A stretch of DNA of 64,000 nt from Delphinapterus leucas (taxonomy: Eukaryota; Chordata; Mammalia; Artiodactyla; Monodontidae): contig NW_022097999.1 of NCBI RefSeq assembly GCF_002288925.2, forward strand, positions 13,800,654-13,864,653, in the 5' to 3' direction. Positions within the stretch are counted from its first letter, which is position 1. Every line of letters starts with the position of its first letter. Made by a program: the position numbers and the translations under genes. The notes beneath the pieces are model-generated. The model saw only the letters and a list, made by a program, of their open reading frames with translations. It was not told the origin of the DNA and searched no databases. Below are positions 60,038 through 64,000 of the stretch, piece after piece.

Positions 60038-60559
60038 TGTAATGTTTTTGACATAACTCTTATCTCCCCAACTGGATTATTGGCTTCAGCCAAGCAAGAA
60101 GGACATCATATTACCATTTTATGTACATCTTCCACTATGTATGTTTGATAGATATATGTTTACTATTCAGTTCTCATTCAGCCATCAAAAAGCCTCTGGT
60201 TTGAGATCACTACTCTATTCTGGGCATGTCCCAGGACTCCGTACTTTGGTCTAAAAATCTATCTCTGTCAGCCTTAGTGAGGTTGAAAGCCAAGGTTTTA
60301 TCTCTTTGCTGGTGATACTGTCATTGGTTGGCACAGTGTGCCTGTTTTTATAAAACATAACATGGACGGTGATTTAGGGCAGAGGATATATTGGTTGAAG
60401 GTGTGGGATCTGGATTGGTTGGTTTGCATGCTTGTAGGCAATTGTTTGCTATCTCTAGGAATTAACTAATACAGGGAGGGGCAGTCTATCAGTCTCTGTG
60501 GCCCCCAAGATATCAAAGCACCATAAAATATAGAAAACAAAACCCACTTAACACAGTGA

Positions 60560-60577
60560 CGCGCACACACACACAAA
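60560..60577. repeat. Short CA repeat
   Basis: About seven CA units after GACGCG. Confidence 0.7.
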
Positions 60578-61832
60578 ATTTAATTTGCTATTTCAGTGGT
60601 TTCTTGGAGCTCCTGAAGACTGTCTATAGACCCAGTGTTTAAAACCCAGTCTGGGCCCTGGAAGCTCTGTGCCTTTGAATACAGTAGTTGAGTTTAGGCT
60701 ACCTCTTCATAAGAAGGTCTGTAGTTAATTATCTATTAAGGCAACAGAGTGTAGCAGCTGCTCAATTTTTTATGGTAAAGCTTTCCTTTCTACTTTCTTT
60801 TGACTTTTACCCTAAGAGCTTATTTGTGGGTATTTTGTGCCAAGAGGGATAAGCCTGTATCCCCTAATTGCTACATCAAGTCTGTACTCCTAGGGCTTCC
60901 TGATGACATTTTAAATACATGGAAATTTGAATGCATGAACTGTCTGGTGCTGATTCTCTGCTGCATTTCTGCTCTGGCACCTGCTCCTCTCTTCTTGGAG
61001 TTTATCCCATTGCCTAATTCTGTACATTGTCTCCAAACCTTTCATTAAGCATTGTTGGAAATTGTGCTTTTTAACCTCAGCATCCCCGCTTATCTTTTCA
61101 ACAGAAACAGAACTGTCTCTGGCTACTAGGCATTTCCTTGAGTGAAAAGCTCCCCATCTCGCCTTTTCTGACTTTTCAGAGCATGAAATGGCTGTGGTAA
61201 TCCTGTTGGCCTCAAGGCAAGAGCCTTGCAGAGGCAGACAAAGGGGACACCGTGCTCCCAGCTCAGATCCTCCAGAGGCCAAAGGGAGAAACTTTTTAAC
61301 CTTAAACCAGCTTGCAGTGGAAAACCTGGCCACCCCTGCTTTGTTTTGGCTGCAGTTAAGAAGGAAGTAAATTCCTAGAGTGTTTCTCCTGCATGTAACC
61401 ATCAATTTCTTAGTGCCCTGAGTACTGTATTTTGTAGATTTCCAGAGGTTGGGTACTTTCCTAGAGTTCAGAAATCAAACAAAATTGGTTTTAGGAATTC
61501 TGGAGGTGTCCTTCTGCTGGTTGAATGGATATTTCTCAAAGCCAAAGGTACTCTGGCTCCAAGGCAACAAACTGAGTTGCATCTATGTGGTTTGTGCAAA
61601 GTGCTCTTTTTAGGGCACAAGGACTCAGAGGTACTTAAGTCTCTCACAGGGATTTAAGATAGTCCGTACTCCGCTAACAATATAGTAGTAAGAGTCTACA
61701 CATAGTCAAAGAAACCTTTGTTTCTGTGCTTAATACAGAGTTATCGCACACCTTCTGTGGTAGAGCATCAAGATATTTCATACAAAGATGAGAAAATCAT
61801 GTGTTGTCTTCCTGTCAAAAGAACCTATTTAT

Positions 61833-61956
61833 GGGAATTCCCTGGTGGTCGAGTGGTTAGGTCTCGACTCTTTCACTGCTGAGGGCCCGGGTTCAATCCC
61901 CTGGTCAGGGAACTAAGATCCTGCAAACCGCATGATGTGGCCAAAAAACAAACAGG
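61833..61956 (+). mobile_element. CHR-related SINE, GGGAATTCC type
   Basis: Head GGGAATTCCCTGGTGGTCGA, box B-like GGGTTCAATCCC, A-rich tail. Perfect GAACCTATTTAT at 61821-61832 and 61957-61968 flanks it. Confidence 0.94.
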
Positions 61957-62199
61957 GAACCTATTTATAATGGAGTGTGGGGATTCAGGTCCAGGGAAGG
62001 TGTTGAGCAGGAACAGAGCAAGTATACTTGGCTTACAGATTTTGAGTTGGACCTCTGGTGGACTGAATTTTGTACTTGTCTTAAGTGGACTGAATAATGG
62101 CAGAGTCCTGCCTGGACAGGAGGGTAGGAGATAGAGCAGAAGGAATATGACAGAATAAGAGAGAGAAACAAAATGCTATGGGGCTTCCAAAGAGAGGAT

Positions 62200-62815
62200 C
62201 ATGTCAGGTTAATGAGATCAGTAGACTTCTTGGAAAAAGGGATTGGGAGAGTCCTTGATCAGGGACGGGGATTGGGGGATTTTAGGAAACATTTGTTAGG
62301 AGAGAGAGGAAAGAGTCTAGATAGTAGGAACAGTATGAAGCAAAGTATAAAAGTGGAGATATATTTAAAACATATTTCCAGAAACACATGACTAATGAGC
62401 AGTAAGAGATAAGCACAGAAATGTAGATGGCAGATTGTTGAGGGCCTTGAATAACAAACCAAGGGACCGAGCTCAGTTTAGGCAACGAGGAGCCATTAGA
62501 GATTTTTGAGCAGATGAGTGACACAATCAAAACTCTGCTTTTAGGGCTTCCCTGGTGGCACAGTGGTTGAGAGTCCGCCTGCCGATGCAGGGGACACGGG
62601 TTCGTGCCCCGGTCCGGGAAGATCCCACATGCCGCGGAGTGGCTGGGCCCGTGAGCTATGGCCTCTGAGCCTGCGCGTCCGGAGCCTGTGCTCCGCAACA
62701 GGAGAGGCCACAGCGGTGAGAGGCCCGCGTACCGCAAAAAAAAAAAAAAAGATGGATTGGAGTGAGGAGAGTGGAGAGGAAGATAGATAGATGGTTTTGT
62801 AAAGGACAAGGGCCC
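62200..62815 (-). mobile_element. L2-type LINE fragment split by a SINE
   Basis: GTTGAGGGCCTTGAATAACA and GGAGCCATTAGAGATTTTTG lie left of the SINE; GATGGATTGGAGTGAGGAGA resumes the same repeat on its right. Confidence 0.6.
62544..62750 (+). mobile_element. CHR SINE, short form, sense orientation
   Basis: Head GGGCTTCCCTGGTGGCACAG, box B GGGTTCGTGCCC, body GCCTGCGCGTCCGGAGCCTG, 15-base A tail. It is the only short-form copy in sense orientation here. No clear duplication. Confidence 0.93.
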
Positions 62816-63188
62816 ATAGCTTAGTGATAACTGCAAGATTCTTTCATGATGTTACTTACTCACACCCTAAGTGGCCTATAGAGAAGTTCGCATGTTGTCA
62901 TGCATTCTTTATGATGACTACGGACAGAGTTCGTCTTTAAAAGGTATGGGTACCATCATGCTCACTGGCTTTCAGGCATCCCTGAAGAGTGATAGCAGGC
63001 CCAGTGTTTCCTTAGGAGTTTATATCAGCAGCTCTGGCAGAAAGGAAGAGACTAAAACATATCTTAAACTCCTTTGCTTTCCCTTGTGAAATATCCCTTT
63101 CAAAAACTAGAATTTTGCCACAGGCCTGTCTCAGAAATTTATCTAACCTGACATTAAAAATAAATCTTAGGTTGCTTCAATGTAAGAT

Positions 63189-63393
63189 TTTTTTTTTTTT
63201 TTTGTGGTACGCGGGCCTCTCACTGCTGTGGCCTCTCCCGTTGCGGAGCACAGGCTCTGGACGTGCAGGCTCAGCGGCCATGGCGTATGGGCCCAGCCAC
63301 TCCGCAGCATGTGGGATCTTCCCGGACCGGGGCATGAACCCGTGTCCCCTGCATTGGCAGGCGGACTCAACCACTGCGCCACCAGGGAAGCCC
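63189..63393 (-). mobile_element. CHR SINE, short form
   Basis: T-run then GGTACGCGGGCCTCTCACTG; head GCCACCAGGGAAGCC. Partial flanks TGTAAGATTTTT and GGTAAGATGTTTT. Confidence 0.91.
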
Positions 63394-64000
63394 TGGTAAG
63401 ATGTTTTAAGGTGGCATCTAAGAGAAAAGCTTAGGGCTGGGCATCTGTTTGTACATTTCATCTGTGCAGACAGACTGTTCCTAGTGTGAACCCAGGAAGC
63501 CTATGGCCTTAGAGCCTCCGCTTTTGTTGGGTACAAAGTTTGTGTGACCATATGCCATTCATAGCTGCCTGCTGGATGGTTTCACCAGTGCAGTAGCTCA
63601 GGCTTTACATGGTATAAACTTGATTCACTGAGACACAGGATATGTTTCTGTGGGAGAAATCTTTCATGTCAAGAATTCCAAGTAAACGGAATATGGCCGT
63701 CTCTGCCCACCTTTGGAATTTAGTGGGACTCCACATCCCAGAGTATTTCACTTTAGCCAATTACTGCCTCACCCGTTCTTTGTTGGACAAGGCTTGAGAT
63801 TGTGGGGAAGCATTTAAAGGTCTTTACCTTGTGTCCCCAGCTTCTTGCTTGTTTACTTCCTTCCTATCCCCTTTCTCCCTCCCTTCAATAGTGAGAAATT
63901 TTTTTAATATAAAGAAGTATAAATACATACATACAGGCACACACATATATAACAGCATCTGTGCCGCCACACCAAGATTTAATAGTTGTTAACAGTTTGC

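Larger units (their letters stand above)
31234..64000 (+). other. AMBRA1 intron (5' portion), downstream of the last visible exon
   Basis: The expected following AMBRA1 exon, which encodes the continuation into the propeller, is not found before the window ends. At least 32.8 kb is therefore read as one intron. It is rich in CHR SINEs, L1 fragments, MIR, L2, a mariner and LTR remnants. Apparently single-copy stretches include 31790-32300, 32610-33490, 37605-38455, 41270-42430, 42680-43385, 44750-45730, 45760-46485, 48150-49140, 51810-53680, 54080-54575, 58860-59700, 60050-61815, 61970-62200 and 63400-64000. Confidence 0.7.

Noticed and set aside
60290..60340. CTGGTGATACTGTCATTGGT as a candidate for the next AMBRA1 exon after 31233
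   Set aside because: No AG acceptor in the right phase, and the translation does not continue into AMBRA1-like sequence.
60911..61405. 164-residue antisense open frame in apparently unique sequence
   Set aside because: No recognisable domain or family, no splice or polyadenylation context and low-complexity-free but unconvincing composition. It is treated as chance unless a protein search or conservation says otherwise.
62282..62836. 184-residue antisense open frame, the longest in the window
   Set aside because: Most of its middle is translated CHR SINE (62544-62750), and the flanks are L2-type repeat. Similar peptides recur in every SINE of this type.
1..64000. CRISPR arrays, operons or prokaryotic features
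   Set aside because: No spaced palindromic repeats or dense coding are present. The sequence is a mammalian gene interior.

Overview
This is vertebrate nuclear DNA, most likely from a cetacean. It is AT-rich, intron-dominated and dense in retroposons. About 26 copies of tRNA-Glu-derived CHR SINEs are visible, recognised by heads such as GGGCTTCCCTGGTGG, a box B like GGGTTCAAGCCC and A-rich tails. Six of the 26 are of the short roughly 200 bp class that I associate with whales. CHR SINEs are known only from whales, hippos and ruminants. I see no BovB or BovA/ART2 repeats, which a ruminant window this size would normally contain. Whale over hippo is an inference.

The only protein-coding gene I can support is AMBRA1, on the + strand. 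Four consecutive internal coding exons lie at 14584-14670, 18955-19134, 30422-30502 and 31133-31233. They join in frame to about 149 residues running from [15 protein letters not shown] to [15 protein letters not shown]1 is an autophagy scaffold that binds Beclin 1, and it is also the substrate receptor of a CUL4-DDB1 ubiquitin ligase that degrades D-type cyclins. The exons cover the end of the disordered middle region and the approach to the C-terminal half of the split WD40 propeller. Positions 1-14583 should be upstream intron and 31234-64000 downstream intron; the flanking exons are outside the window.

The introns hold CHR SINEs (many with clear target-site duplications), L1 fragments (mostly antisense), ancient MIR and L2, hAT-type DNA transposon remnants, one MaLR-type LTR inside an older LTR-like repeat, a nearly full-length but broken mariner (49626-50917) and a 3.17 kb L1 with a perfect 13 bp duplication (54961-58126).

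The most interesting spot is 30990-31140. An antisense L1 3' fragment sits on the splice acceptor of the fourth exon. Its target-site duplication copied the acceptor, so two AG/GCGTTT sites now lie 135 bp apart, and the working one has a polypyrimidine tract that is largely L1-derived. A few hundred bases upstream in the same 630 bp intron is a perfect 22 bp hairpin. I found no RNA gene, CRISPR array, promoter or other protein-coding gene. Repeat names come from recognition by eye; boundaries without a stated duplication are approximate.
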